Shown one piece after another: positions 46,001 through 56,261 of a DNA stretch of 64,000 nt (position 1 is its first letter; the number at the start of each line of letters is the position of its first letter). The DNA lies in NCBI GenBank assembly GCA_964017045.1, contig OZ024794.1, positions 5,430,329 to 5,494,328 of the forward strand, read 5' to 3'. The notes beneath the pieces were generated by a model. It saw only the letters and a program-made list of their open reading frames with translations, did not search any database and was not told where the DNA came from. A program made the position numbers and the translations under genes. This stretch comes from Omphiscola glabra. Its lineage: Eukaryota > Mollusca > Gastropoda > Lymnaeidae.

Positions 46001-46385
46001 GCTACCAGACAATAATGACCAGTTCATAGTTCGAACAGACGCATCGACCAAAGGACTGGGGGCATGTTTATTACAGAAAAGAAACAATATACTCCATCCT
46101 ACCAAATACATAAGTCGTAAACTAATGGATAGGGAAACACGCTATTCAACAATAGAAAGGGAATGCTTGGCCATAATATGGGGCATTCAAAAATTGTCTT
46201 ACTATCTAATGGGTGCGAGATTTATTCTTCAATGTGATCACCAGGCGTTAAAATATCTCAATACTGCTAAATTTAGTAATTCGAGAGTCGCCAGATGGGC
46301 ATTAATTTTACAAGAATTCAATTTTGACATTGAATACATCAAGGGAGAAGAAAATACTATTGCAGATTTTTTATCTCGACAATAA
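43041..46385 (+). CDS. pol: pol of the Gmr1-type element: protease-integrase-RT-RNase H
   Basis: Uninterrupted frame; the first Met is at 43119 (1088 codons from there), but it is in frame with gag and probably read as a fusion. Residues counted from that Met. Aspartic protease LLRDTGCTLVG, catalytic D38. Integrase zinc finger H222-x6-H229-x29-C259-x2-C262. Integrase core D292, D351, E387 (the D-x35-E spacing is exact), followed by a GPF-type module (LFSEGPFKV, about 540). RT with LDLTKGYW (D763), YMPFGLATAPATFN and YFDD (823-826). RNase H with RTDASTKGLGACLL, ERECLAIIWGI and CDHQALKYL near the end. NGMVERL occurs three times in tandem (44264-44326) at the catalytic Glu, adding 14 residues. 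No chromodomain is visible. Function: processing, cDNA synthesis and integration of the element. Confidence 0.95.
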   Translation, partial: LGTKYNRVAKTYSSKRWGRKVHVGPFMCEMQFVGSVDEILRKSTGKLKIEECFLFGREVSLLRDTGCTLVGCRKSLVSGNSITDMTYQIKLIDGTIKTYQTAYIDIDTPYVSGRFLAALFDDPVTDIILGNIMEEDNRSSGHHGNVVTRAQAKKDLAGDMPMKNIIKTIPTILKDINLSHDQASDEGLTKYWKKAESNCVEHTKQGQITYEIREKILYRVFTYNVGGVIEKKLVVPASYRRMVLDTAHASALAGHMSVRRTKYRFFSEYFWPSMSKDIVNYVKSCSICQKARPPGQVKPIELGQMEVIGLPFQKVAIDIVGPLQISAHKNRYILTLIDMATRWPEAIPLKNITTEDIYEALLAIFSRMGFPEVILSDNGPQFSSDLYEKVCSLFNIKINHSSIYHPQSNGMVERLNGMVERLNGMVERLNGTLKGMLRKVANEEPDNWDRFLPAILFAYREVPNETTLISPCELIFGRKIRGPMSILKKLLTKEEMSEENKTVYEYITDLRNRLKTGLEETQSNTRIKTVTNKKYYDRNTVVKDIQVGDQVLVMKPKKGNKLTLFSEGPFKVTKKLSKYNIEIQKGQCRKVYHLNRVTKYFDRNNCTDTNNNKDNIMHGTIATVITEEVTEDTISNGDNMNIPVINKSDNTVIDINTELSATQKAEVDEILHEFKDIISDIPGKTSAGIHKIELLDSKPITLKPYTVPLHMVESLKEEINTMLNLGIIEESNSPYSSPLVLIKKKDGSIRTCVDYRKLNAITKTIAEVMPNQDIILAQLYKAKYFTKLDLTKGYWQIPLDSKSKEYTAFQGPEGLYQYNYMPFGLATAPATFNKIVRKLFTNVKHVVTYFDDICIYTDDWETHLNVTRRVFEILKKAGFTVKPSKLEIGKQSIEFLGHTVGAGLLKPDSNNVNKVLRIDPPRNKKQVRGLVGLISYYNKFIPNFSTLTAPLTDLTKKGRPNNISWTEECQQALEAIQKHLTNNPILVLPDNNDQFIVRTDASTKGLGACLLQKRNNILHPTKYISRKLMDRETRYSTIERECLAIIWGIQKLSYYLMGARFILQCDHQALKYLNTAKFSNSRVARWALILQEFNFDIEYIKGEENTIADFLSRQ

Positions 46386-47106
46386 TGAAGAAATAAATTA
46401 GACTGTCCTGTAATTATATTTTGTATGGTTTAAAAAAAAAAATGAACTTGAGAAGTGGTCGGGTTACGGCGACCACGATGTTGAAATTGTTAGTAAATGA
46501 GTCACTTCATTTGATATTGTGAGCAGTAGTTGCTCAGATGTTGATTCAACTAAAGAGAACACTGCTAGCTCTAAATGGGCACTTGTTTTGAGTTTGTGGG
46601 TGAGGTGAGAGTTCAATCCATGAGTTGGGAGGTGAAGTTTTTTATTTTATTTTTAGTGTTGACAATAATTTGTTGTTAAAAATGAACCATGACCATGATT
46701 GTTCGGATATTTTTAATTTGTATAATCTTTTTGTAGTGAGGTATCTTTCACCTGTATTAATGTTAGGTAGTTGTGTAGTTTTCCAAGTGACTGTCAAAGA
46801 TTTTTTTAAAATACTTATAACAATATTTAATTCATAATCTTTGTTGATGTTACAGGATCATAATTGCCCTGATATATTAGAGGTAAAGGGAATTATTTTT
46901 GAGTACAATTTCATTGTCATGAAATGAATTTTTATTGTTGATATTTCTAAATGAAATTTATTTCTTTGATTTCCTATATATAATGTTGCACATTTTTTAA
47001 ATCTTGAATTGTGATTCATATGTAGGAATGAATGGATTTATTGATGATGATTATGTGTTTTTTTTTTGTGGGAGTCGATTTAACTTGGTAAGTTAAATCT
47101 GAAATG
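46386..47106 (+). other. Retrotransposon 3' untranslated region
   Basis: About 720 bp between pol and the purine tract, AT-rich, no convincing frame. A 70-codon frame at 46625-46837 is too short and featureless to be an env remnant. Confidence 0.6.
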
Positions 47107-47120
47107 AAAGAGGGGGGATA
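47107..47120 (+). promoter_or_regulatory. Polypurine tract
   Basis: AAAGAGGGGGGATA directly before the 3' LTR (47121); the expected plus-strand primer site. Confidence 0.85.
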
Positions 47121-47436
47121 TGTCAAGTATGGGAGTTCTGTAGTTATGGTTGTCTTTGAATGCATGTTTATTACGCACGGTGTGTGAAAGAGTTATTATT
47201 AGCTATTGAACGCGCTTGTTTGAATGACGTAATTAGATGTGTATGGTGACGTAAGTGGTAGTCGTGCGAGAGGAATGTTGTGGAACCTTAGGGAAGAGAG
47301 CTGAGTGCCTTGTGTTTCCTGATAATTAAAGTTATATATAGTTATGAAAAGGACTTGAGTTGTTATTGTTACTAATGATGGAATTATTGGAAGAACTTGA
47401 TTGAATGATCCAATCCTGAGGACATAGAAGTTGACA
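47121..47436 (+). repeat. 3' LTR, 316 bp
   Basis: Same length and termini as the 5' LTR; followed by the right GGTGG target duplication (47437-47441). Confidence 0.95.
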
Positions 47437-47499
47437 GGTGGCCTGAAATTTGTGTTCCCAGACTATCAACAATCTTAGGAGCTTTCCAAATCATTTATG

Positions 47500-47940
47500 T
47501 TAACTTTGTTTTTGTTCTTGGTTGGTAAAAATCTTCGGGCGGATAACTGACCCACTTCCCGTCAAGCTATCGAGCTTAAACTTGGCACATAGACTCGTTG
47601 CCGATAACAACGCATTTTTTTTCAAATTTTCAGTGCCCACCCCTTAATCTTAACCCTTGCCCCAGTTTTTTTCTGTTTTCGAAGAGGGGGAGGGGGAGAT
47701 GAAGGACATATGATCTCGCGAAATGCAATTCTTTATAACTGCGATAAATTATACTCTTTTTTTAAAAAAGTATCCTAAGTGCTTTTGGTGTTTAATAATG
47801 TCTCTTGTTTTTTTTGTTGTTTTTTTTTGAAATACCTGGCGAAACAAATCTGCTGTGTAAAAGTGGTTGGGCCATTAGAATATTAATATAGTTCAGTGGC
47901 GTGGAAAGAAATGTGCGGTGTAAAGGTTTTGAGGGGGGGG
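47500..47940. repeat. Dispersed repeat family, copy B
   Basis: Contains CTTGGTTGGTAAAAATCTTC, CTGACCCACTTCCCGTCAAG and CTTGGCACATAGACTCGTTG, then ACTGCGATAAATTATACT and AAAAGTGGTTGGGCCATTAG. Copies C (48105-48480), D (60385-60730) and A (24540-24770, right part) share the order. An unknown interspersed element, possibly nonautonomous. Confidence 0.75.
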
Positions 47941-48104
47941 GGGGGTTGTTGAGGTGAGATCTAGTTGTGTTTCTTATAGAGTGCGTTACCTGAATACCTG
48001 TTTTGTCAAATTGTCAGTCTCATCCCCATTGCTCAAGATGAAAAGGATTTACACGAAAAACTTTACTTTGACGGTTGTTTAATTAAATCCTTTATGATAA
48101 CTTC

Positions 48105-48480
48105 GCTGTTGTTCGCGGCTGGCTGGCTAAATCTTCGGAAGGCTAATTGACCCACGTCCCGTAAACTTAACGAGCTACAACTTGGCACATGGACTTTTTG
48201 CCAATGTCAACATATTCTTTCTAATTGGCCCCAAACCCCAAAAATCAATTTGTCCTGTGTTTCAATGATACGATAAAGGTAATATGATGACACTGATTTC
48301 ACGAAATAAAATTCCCCAAAACTGCGCGAAATGAGATTCTTTTCTTTTAAATCGCAAATGCATTTGGTGCGTAATATTCTCTTTTTTTTAACTGAAATAC
48401 TTAGTGAAAACTTTCTGTGGAGAAAAGCTGGTGGATCATTAAAATATTAATATCGTCCAGGGGCGTGAAAAAAAATTGCG
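48105..48480. repeat. Dispersed repeat family, copy C
   Basis: Contains GGCTGGCTAAATCTTCGGAA, TTGACCCACGTCCCGTAAAC, CTTGGCACATGGACTTTTTG, then AACTGCGCGAAATGAGATTC and GCATTTGGTGCGTAATATTC. Direct orientation relative to copy B, about 600 bp away. Confidence 0.75.
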
Positions 48481-48885
48481 CGGTTGCATGCCTTGTGGGG
48501 GGAGCACTAATTGGGGTTCTTATAAATTTTCGTCCAATTTTCAGCCCCACCACTCACTGCTCGATAAAGAATGGATACGTAAATCTTTGCTTTCATGAGA
48601 TATTAACCCCCCCCCCCCTAGTGGCGCAGCGAGACATTGTGCCGCAAGGGTGGACTTTTAGATTTTTTTTACTTAAGACTAAATGTTAAGTACCTTTATA
48701 AATGTAGAGAATTTAATCTCTTTTTTAAATAAATGGCACGTGACAAACAGTACATAACAAAGGACGATACCGTTAATTACACACAGTAATAACGAAACGA
48801 TACCCAAACTAGGGCCAATTACAAATAATAATTATTAAGTTCATTTAAAATTACAAAATCATATAGAATAAAACTTTTGATTAAC
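48481..48885. other. No gene recognised
   Basis: AT-rich with a C run near 48606-48617. The forward frame 48417-48689 crosses the dispersed repeat and has no motif. Confidence 0.45.
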
Positions 48886-50400
48886 ACTGTGCTTTCTTAA
48901 GGCATGGGCCCAGTGGGCACTGGCCCAGGGCCCCGCGCTTGTAGGGCCCCCCACGTTTCTAGGAGACTCACTCTTTTTGTTAATGAATATTGAAAGATTT
49001 TGACAATTTAATTGGATGTCGAATTCCCAATTTCCCATTGTTAACCCACCGTATATTATATCAGCCCATTCCAAAATTAATATCATAAATGTGAATCAAA
49101 GTTGGACAATTTTTAAACATTTTAAAGGGGAATAACTCTCGTCAACAAGTTTTACTTTCCCCAGATATTAATCGAAACAAAATAAGGTAAGAGTTTACGT
49201 TTACAATCATGTTAGACAAAGATGTTGACCTGGGCGGTAATAACCCTAGCTACGCCACTGCTCAGCAGTGAAATAAGTGGAGAAAAGTCAATTATAGCAC
49301 CAGTTCAAGTACGACTGAAGTTAATTAGCATTATATAAAGGAATTTGCTGGTCACCGATGAATTATTCTTTTTAAAAGTAAATTTATTATTAAAATAACA
49401 AACAAACAACTTAATGTTTTCTAAACTGAAAATATTTTGTTTTCTGAGTCTGAAAAACATTTTTTAGATGATAAATAGAACTCAACAGTCACCGATGGTC
49501 TGAGCTGAAGGCAAAAATAAGTATTTAGGTATAATTATAATTTGTGCTCACTGTTAAAATCTCAAAGTCTTGTTTATCTTACATAGCTCAAACACAGAGA
49601 TCGATTTGATTAATTACCATAAAAAGCATGTCCCAATGTTCGTTTTTACAGCGGGGCACTTGTGAGTTGGAAAGGACAGACAAATACTTTATTAAAAATA
49701 AATACGTTTATTATTTTTTAAAGTTATCTTTTGTTATAACTTATAACAAATGCTTTTATCGCAAAGACGTTAATAAGGATGACCTATTAAATGAATGCAA
49801 GCATCTCAAGAACTACCTGGTTCTTGATGAAAATTGTTATATTGTCGCTGCTTTGGATGAACAAATAATTACAGACAACTTGAAGTATGTATTTCCTAAT
49901 GTTGAAATAGCACTCAGAGTGTTCATGTCCATAATGATAACCAACTGTACAGGGAAGCGTTCATTTTCATGATTGTAGCTGGCCTTCACTTATGTGTATG
50001 GAAAATGACATCCTTAAGACCATTGACTTTAAACCAATAATAAAACAATTCTCTGCAAAAAAATTGCACAACGATAATGTTGATTTATATGAAATAATTT
50101 ATTTTATCTATCTAATATTCTAAACAATAAAGATAATTTATCATCCTCTGAATTTCATAGTTTATTTCTGATAATGTTTTAAGACTTTTACTAATTATGA
50201 ATGATTTTTTTTAAATCAATAAATTGAATTCATCGAAGTTTAACTTAAATGAAAGTTTATATTTATTTTAAATTTTTCTTCCTCTTGGTGAGTTGGTGGG
50301 GAGCGCGAACTGTTTGAAACCCCCCCCCCCCTGTTTGAGCATGGGGCGAGTGCCCCCTTTCTCACGGCCCAGGTGTTGTGTTGCTAGGGGGGCAGTTCAT
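48886..50400 (+). mobile_element. hAT element remnant (TTF/ZMYM-type transposase tail)
   Basis: The interval is bracketed by GC-rich segments, GGGCCCAGTGGGCACTGGCC near 48906 and GGGGCGAGTGCCCCCTTTCT near 50343, that look like related hAT subterminal sequences in inverted sense. A coding remnant lies between them (49628-50110). Exact ends and target duplication were not resolved. A separate TAGCTACGCCACTG end at 49249-49262 suggests a nested small element. Confidence 0.5.
49628..50110 (+). pseudogene. hAT transposase C-terminal fragment
   Basis: Frame 49628-49972 contains LDEQIITDNLKYVFPNVEIA followed by LRVFMSIMITNCTGKRSFS, the hAT dimerisation region (consensus-like FPNVxxALRIFL..PVTNCSGERSFS). 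After a stop the same sequence continues in another frame with MENDILKTIDFKPIIKQFSA, the usual extreme C-terminus. Stops and frameshift mark it dead. The first ~50 residues have no family signal. Confidence 0.8.
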
Positions 50401-51115
50401 TGTTGTGCCCAGGGCCTCCTATGGTGTTTCGACGGCCTTTCCTAACAGTACAGCAATGAACTTGTACCGGTACAATGTTGAAGACGGGTCATGCACAAGA
50501 ACAGTCAAAATTAATTTACAAAATCTGCTATCAGTACAAAGCTCTATCTGTCTCGTATCGTAATAGCTCAATCTCTCTTTCTACTCATTATGTCGATGGG
50601 CCTATGTATAGTCTGTCTTAGAGACTATTCCAGAAAGGTGTTCGGCATTGTATCCCTATCTCGGTCATTACCATACGTTCTAAAGAATTCTAATTTGAAA
50701 GACTAAAAATTGTGTTTACTTGTCTCCAAGATCAAGGGAGACAATTTTTAATTAAGCCCCACCTCGTCGCGTTGCCAAACTTGGGGTCATCCAGAGTTCA
50801 TGCAAAGGTTCACAATGTAACAAGACGTTTATCGTAACAATTCTATGCATACACTATATTTTTCTATTTTTGGCACAGTGAAATTTGCAAATAACAAACA
50901 TTTAAATTGGGATGTCCCTGGCATATACTCTAAATTGTCCCTGGCATATACTCTAAATTGCACCGGAACGCAATAATCTTGCAGTCGGCAGGCTAGGAGT
51001 GGTGTTGGGGAAGATCAAGGGCTTCGAAAGCTCTCGAGCCACACCGACCACCGAATATTTTTTAATAAATTCAATATACAAAGATTCATTTTGGCGCGTA
51101 TCTGATTTTAATTTT
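50401..51115. other. No gene recognised
   Basis: Unique sequence; one short tandem duplication (TGTCCCTGGCATATACTCTA, 50911-50955). Confidence 0.5.
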
Positions 51116-51119
51116 GTAT

Positions 51120-51421
51120 GAATCTACATCTCATTTCTTCATTAATCTACATCTCATTTCTTCATTAATCTACATCTCATTTCTTCATTAATCTACATCT
51201 CATTTCTTCATTAATCTACATCTCATTTCTTCATTAATTACATCTCATTTCTTCATTAATCTACATCTCATTTCTTCATTAATCTACATCTCATTTCTTC
51301 ATTAATCTACATCTCATTTCTTCATTAATCTACATCTCATTTCTTCATTAATCTACATCTCATTTCTTCATTAATCTACATCTCATTTCTTCATTAATCT
51401 ACATCTCATTTCTTCATTAGT
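51120..51421. repeat. 23-bp minisatellite, 13 copies
   Basis: Unit AATCTACATCTCATTTCTTC plus ATT; almost perfectly uniform with one 1-nt deletion. Confidence 0.96.
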
Positions 51422-51835
51422 CAAAAAAAATATTTGTTCAAAGCTGCCGATGCGACGTGCCAGCGATTGACGTAAAAAAAAAAAAACACATTTACTTCTT
51501 TTTCATCCTGTTGTACAGTTGCGTCTAATGAGTTGGCGAGCCGACATATTTTTAGGATCAGGGCCGAATGGCTAACAAAAGGGTCTGACAATTCTTCACT
51601 TGTTTTTAAAAAAAAAATGTTACTAAAGGGCAGACACCAGGGAAAAAACCGATTTAAAAATAAATAGTTGTCTTGGGTTACACTTTTAAGTTCGTCTCCT
51701 TAATAATAAAGCAAAAAGTCATCGACTAAGAGCTCATTGTTCATGTACATAGTTCACACTCCAAGATGTCATAGATTTCTTACACGGTGTCAACGTGCAC
51801 TGTCCTTGGTGTTATAGTTTACTGTGCATCGTACC
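51422..51835. other. No gene recognised
   Basis: AT-rich unique sequence with short A runs. Confidence 0.5.
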
Positions 51836-52085
51836 AAGGGTTCAATCCTTTTAGCCCAGCCCGCGCGTACCACAATCACAATCAATGGACAATGATTAGA
51901 CAGCTGTGTGTCATATGTTGACTGTACCCATTTCCTCGTACTATAATCACAATCTATGGAAAATGATTAGACAGCTGTGCGCCCCTATGTTGACTGTACC
52001 CAGTACCTCGTTATACAATCACAATCTATAGACAATGAACAGACAGCTGTGTGTCCTTATGTTTACTGTACCCAGAGCCTCATAC
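51836..52085. repeat. ~75-bp tandem repeat, 3 copies
   Basis: Modules with ACAATCACAATCTATGGA, AATGATTAGACAGCTGTGTG and TATGTTGACTGTACCCA. The frame 51977-52273 begins inside it and is not called. Confidence 0.9.
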
Positions 52086-52531
52086 GCCTTAATCCGACCA
52101 TGCATTGTACCAAGGAAGCGTTTAAGTGTAAATACATGATATTATTCAAAGTCATTATTGCAGTGGATGCTTTAATTACTGACAAAATGAAACCATGTCT
52201 TTTAGACAACACATCCCAAAGACGGCATACAATAAAATCAATTCTTTATAATTTAAATGTTACAGATATTTAGTAAAATTAGACTTATAATAAACTGTTG
52301 TTTTTTTTTGCTGGCATCCGTCCGTCACAAGGTGACGATGGTGTGGAAGTCGCAGGACGAAATCCACAAGGCCTGGGATTATTCTTATAGGATTATTAGC
52401 TGGTTCCCAACAGCAAATCGCCTCTCTCCACGCTGCATATAATAAAAAAATAGCTGCATTTAAGTGTATCCTGAAATTTGTCCGCCCCCCCGCCCCCCCC
52501 CCCCCCCCCCGAGACAGCGACGAGGTCATGA
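52086..52531. other. No gene; long C run
   Basis: Ends in a C-rich tract with about 18-20 consecutive C (52490-52510). Confidence 0.5.
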
Positions 52532-52675
52532 CAGGCAGTTCCGGCTCATATGAAAAACTGGTGTGGCCATAAGAAAATAGGACAAAGGGGAAAGCTATTA
52601 AAGAATATTTCGTTACTTCGCGGGGCGCAAACTGGGAGTTGGCGGGCCACATGCGGCCCGCGAGACCCTTTCACG
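52532..52675. repeat. Dispersed repeat, copy 3 (hAT-end-like)
   Basis: Contains AAAACTGGTGTGGCCATAAG, GCTATTAAAGAATATTTCGT, CTGGGAGTTGGCGGGCCACA and a GCGGCCCGCGAGACCC end; the best-preserved of the three copies. Confidence 0.8.
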
Positions 52676-54280
52676 GGGGTCGCCAAGGACCATTGGAAAA
52701 CACACATTTCCGATGATGATTTTCTTAGAAACCGATTGATTTGGTCCAACTTAAATTACCAGAAATGTCACCAATTTTCATTTGTTAGATATCCCCCTTT
52801 GAACTATTCACCCCATAATAGAGCTTAAACCAACAGTGAAAACTACTGCACAAATCAGCTCGTTTACGGGTAATCGCGGATTATAAATAGGGCATACAAT
52901 AGACGAATCTGACAAGTCCAGTGAAAATGTAGATGAAAAAACTGAAAGTTTCCTCCCTTAATATCAAGTGATGCGCTTAACCAATGGCAAGTAAAGAAAA
53001 CGTAAATAAATAAAGAACATAGGTCAAATGTCAGATGCTGAAATGACACCGAACAATAAATGCTACTATGTTATCTACAATGAATTTAAAGTGAAAATTT
53101 AAAGGCAAAAGTAAATATCGGTTGAGGAAGCAGAGTCTTTCTAGTCATAAAACATGGGGTAAAGATAGTTACTGTTCAAGTCTCATGTGATTAGAATCAG
53201 TGTACTGAGAGGAAAATTTAGGATTAAGTTTAATCAGTTTCAGTAGCCCTCACCTGCAGTCAGTACTATTTTGCCCAAGCTCAACATGCTGTCGCACTAA
53301 GTTTCGTCTCTGTTAAAAATCGCCCCTGATGAACGACGATTGCCTTATAAAGGCAAAAAATAAAAATAAAATGCAAAATAAAAAGTATGCTCGTCTACTG
53401 CTTCACGCCTTCTTTTGATTCTGACCATTGAGTGATGAGAGCATTACATTGATTTACAACATAGTATTTGTCAATCATTTTAAACAATTGTATTTAGTCC
53501 CTTCTGATTAAAAGCTGTTAAACACGTTATAAAATATCTCTATGTTTTCATTGTTATTGAAAATGCAGGCCATTATCTTTTATGTTATTAATCAAAGTCT
53601 TACAGTGAACTAAGTAATGACTGATGTGTATGTGTAAAATAGCATAACATAAGCCTATTCCATAAATTTAAGTACCAGTTCAAGGTCATAATGAGTCATA
53701 TTACTTATATGTCACTTATAATTTATAATAAGCTGAATGATAATGGCACTGTGAAAGTATCAACTTGATATAATTTATTACATTACCATTGAATCATTAC
53801 ACGGAAATTACACCACCTGTACAAGATCTCAGTGGCTTGTACACTGCTTCAGATTTCTTTTTAAAAATACGATTTTTTTGAGAAATAATAGTTTTTTTAT
53901 TTCGGCCACGATTTGTTTTCTTATTTAGAGAGGTCACTTAAGTTTAATAAGTGATGAATAAGAGATGTAATTGGCTTTTAAAAAACATTAATAATATAGT
54001 AAATTAATAAATTTCAATTTTCAGTGGAAAGAGTTGACAAGTCACAATATTGAGTCAGTCTAATAATAAACTGAAAAAATCTGTCACAAAATATCTAGTA
54101 ACTGATATATTTTAAAAGTAAAATGGTATCACTAAATAGAGGCAAATTATAGAATTGTATTTTTACTTGAGAATATGTTGGATACTTTCAAACTTTAAAA
54201 TCCCCTCATCTCAAACTCTTCAAAATGTTACATGTCTATGTTTTACATTGAGATCTTCGATATACCATCTTTTAGCAAAC
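52676..54280. other. No gene recognised; AT-rich
   Basis: About 1.6 kb with no coding, tandem or mobile signal I can defend, apart from a CCCCTGATGAACGACGATTG motif at 53325. Confidence 0.5.
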
Positions 54281-54299
54281 CATCCCATGACAATGAATC

Positions 54300-54890
54300 G
54301 TGTAGAGAAGAAAGTTAAAAAATTAAATACAGTGAGGATTATTTGCAGTATGGTTTTACCTCAATAATTACAACAAGGATTGAGAAACCGCAATGTGTTC
54401 TTTGTTGTGAAGTTCTATCAGCCGAATCTATGAAGCCGAACAAACTAAAAGCCATTTTGATAGCAAGCATCCAAGCTTTGCCGGCAAGGATACCAACTAT
54501 TTTAAAAGTAAAGCTGATGGACTCCAGAAAGCCAGACTTGAAACCGGAGGCAAGTACCAAAAACAAAACGTAGCATCCGTTGAAGCTTCATATTTGGAGG
54601 CACTCAGAATCGCCAGAGCTATGAAACCTCACACCGTTGCTGAAAATGTATTGCTGCCAGCGGCCAAAGACATTGTTCGCGTTATGATCGGAGATAAATA
54701 GTTACGAAATTGAGTACAATTTCCTTTATCCAACGACACTGTCCGCAGAAGAATAGATGACATGATAACCAAGTCTAAATACAGAAGTAGAATTGTTCTG
54801 GAATATGATCTTCGTTGTGCGCTTGCAAAAACTGCCCCGAGCATTTCTCATCTGGTAAAAAAGAAGCAATCTCAACCTTCGCACTGACGT
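54300..54890 (+). pseudogene. ZBED-like hAT transposase, N-terminal fragment
   Basis: Across several frames the order is EDYLQYGFTSIITT, KPQCVLCCEVLSAESMKPNK (paired Cys of the BED finger), then a His-containing stretch in another frame reading FDSKHPSFAGK, then SYLEALRIARAMKPHTVAEN and LLPAAKDIVRVMIGD. A stop then interrupts, and NDTVRRRIDDMI follows. This is the start of the ZBED5/SCAND3-type transposase. Frameshifts and stops are present, and the catalytic domain is missing. Confidence 0.8.
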
Positions 54891-54952
54891 TGGCTTTTTA
54901 CGCATACTGTCGCAAAATGTAGCAATGTAGTTTACTGTAGTTATGTTAAGAC

Positions 54953-55125
54953 TGTTACCCATGCTACACCATGCTACACCATGCTACACTATGCTACACC
55001 ATGCTACACCATGCTACACCATGCTACACCATGCTACACCATGCTACACCATGCTACACCATGCTACACCATGCTACACCATGCTACACTATGCTACACC
55101 ATGCTACACCATGCTACACCATGCT
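54953..55125. repeat. 10-bp minisatellite CATGCTACAC, 17 copies
   Basis: Perfect or near-perfect CATGCTACAC units. Several overlapping forward frames cross it and are not genes. It lies within the hAT remnant. Confidence 0.97.
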
Positions 55126-55740
55126 TCAAGACAAAATCTCATTATTTGTTGTTAGAAATAAATAGTTCACAATTTATAATTATCTATTGTTTTTTGTGAT
55201 TAATCACCATGTTTGAATTATGTTCAATTTGTAACCAGGGAAATAAATCCTGCATATCAGATATTTTCATTACTATACATAACAGAAGGAACATAACAGT
55301 TAAGAAGTAGCAACGAACATAAGTTTATGGTTTGGGGGTCGCCACAACATGAGGAACTGCATTAAGGGGTCGCGGCATTAGAAAGGTTGAGAACCGCTGC
55401 ACTAGTGTTTCCAAGCCCCTGACTACAAACCCATCCATCCATCCACAATATCCATTGCCCCGATCTTAAACAAGCCATCTCCTACCAGCCTAATTTTCCC
55501 CTCAAATTACATTTAAAAAACGTTCAGTTCATCACATACAAGTTGGCGCCATTCAGTTTCTTCATATTCATATTTTATTGACGTAATATTTTAAGCCTTC
55601 AAATCATTCCATCAGGTGAGGGTCCTACCAATAATGTGTCATGTAATTGATCACTTAAAAATGTGTCCTATTAAAATAACGTAAATACTATCCCTAACCA
55701 TAACGTTTAAAAATTGTTTATCAGCTATGTGTCTCTGTGG
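55126..55740. other. Right end of the hAT remnant and unique spacer
   Basis: No coding seen beyond the terminus described for the hAT element. Confidence 0.45.
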
Positions 55741-55744
55741 GGCA

Positions 55745-56102
55745 ATGATCATAACCATCATAAACACCATAACCATCAGGTGTACACACCATAACCACGA
55801 GGTGCACACACCATAACCACGAGGTGCACACACCATAACCATGAGGTGCACACACCATAACAACTAGGTGCATATACGATAATCATGAGGTGCACACACC
55901 ATAACCATGAGGTTCACACCATAACCATGAGGTGGACACACCATAACCATGACGTTCACACACCATTACCATTAGGTGCACACATCATAAACATGAGGTA
56001 ACACACAATTACTATGAGGTCACACATCATTACCATAAGGTCCACACATTAATGCACAAACCATAACCATGAGGTGCACACACCATAGACATCAGGTGCA
56101 CT
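55745..56102. repeat. ~22-bp minisatellite, about 15 copies
   Basis: Units of GAGGTGCACACACCATAACC plus AT/AC, increasingly degenerate to the right. Confidence 0.92.
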
Positions 56103-56261
56103 GATTTTCACTCAAAGAAGAGCTCTATCGAAACCTTTTTAGACAACAAATAAGTTCAACTTTAAAATTGTCTCATTAGATTCGTTTGAAAATTGTCATA
56201 CATTTAGACTTGACGATATATTTAATTGCCCCCACCCCCTTTTCCTGGCGTGGACTTCCAA

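Larger units (their letters stand above)
40154..47436 (+). mobile_element. Complete Gmr1-type Ty3/gypsy LTR retrotransposon, 7283 bp
   Basis: 316-bp LTRs beginning TGTCAA and ending TTGACA, a 5-bp target duplication (GGTGG), primer-binding site, gag with a CCHC knuckle, one pol frame and a purine tract before the 3' LTR. Pol order is protease, integrase, RT, RNase H; integrase upstream of RT is normal for Ty1/copia but in a Ty3-type element defines the Gmr1 group (first described from cod and other deuterostomes). The RT (YFDD, YMPFGLATAPATFN) is clearly Ty3-like. The internal region is 6651 bp, with a ~1.37-kb leader. No env-like frame is evident in the ~720 bp after pol. This copy carries nonsense codons in gag and a triplication in integrase, so it is probably not autonomous, although the near-identical LTRs indicate recent insertion. 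Confidence 0.95.
54285..55410 (+). mobile_element. hAT element remnant with BED-type zinc finger transposase
   Basis: Coding remnants (54300-54890) and a right terminus ending GGTTGAGAACCGCTGCA near 55400, preceded by GGGGTCGCGGCATTAGAAA, the characteristic right end of ZBED-like hAT elements. The left end was not found. A 10-bp minisatellite lies between the coding part and the right end. Confidence 0.7.

Noticed and set aside
46625..46837. Possible env remnant after pol
   Set aside because: Only 70 codons, no signal peptide, no transmembrane pattern typical of env, no splice acceptor context.
40154..47436. Ty1/copia classification because integrase precedes RT
   Set aside because: RT blocks, the HHCC/GPF integrase layout and the 5-bp target duplication fit Ty3; the order matches the Gmr1 group within Ty3/gypsy.
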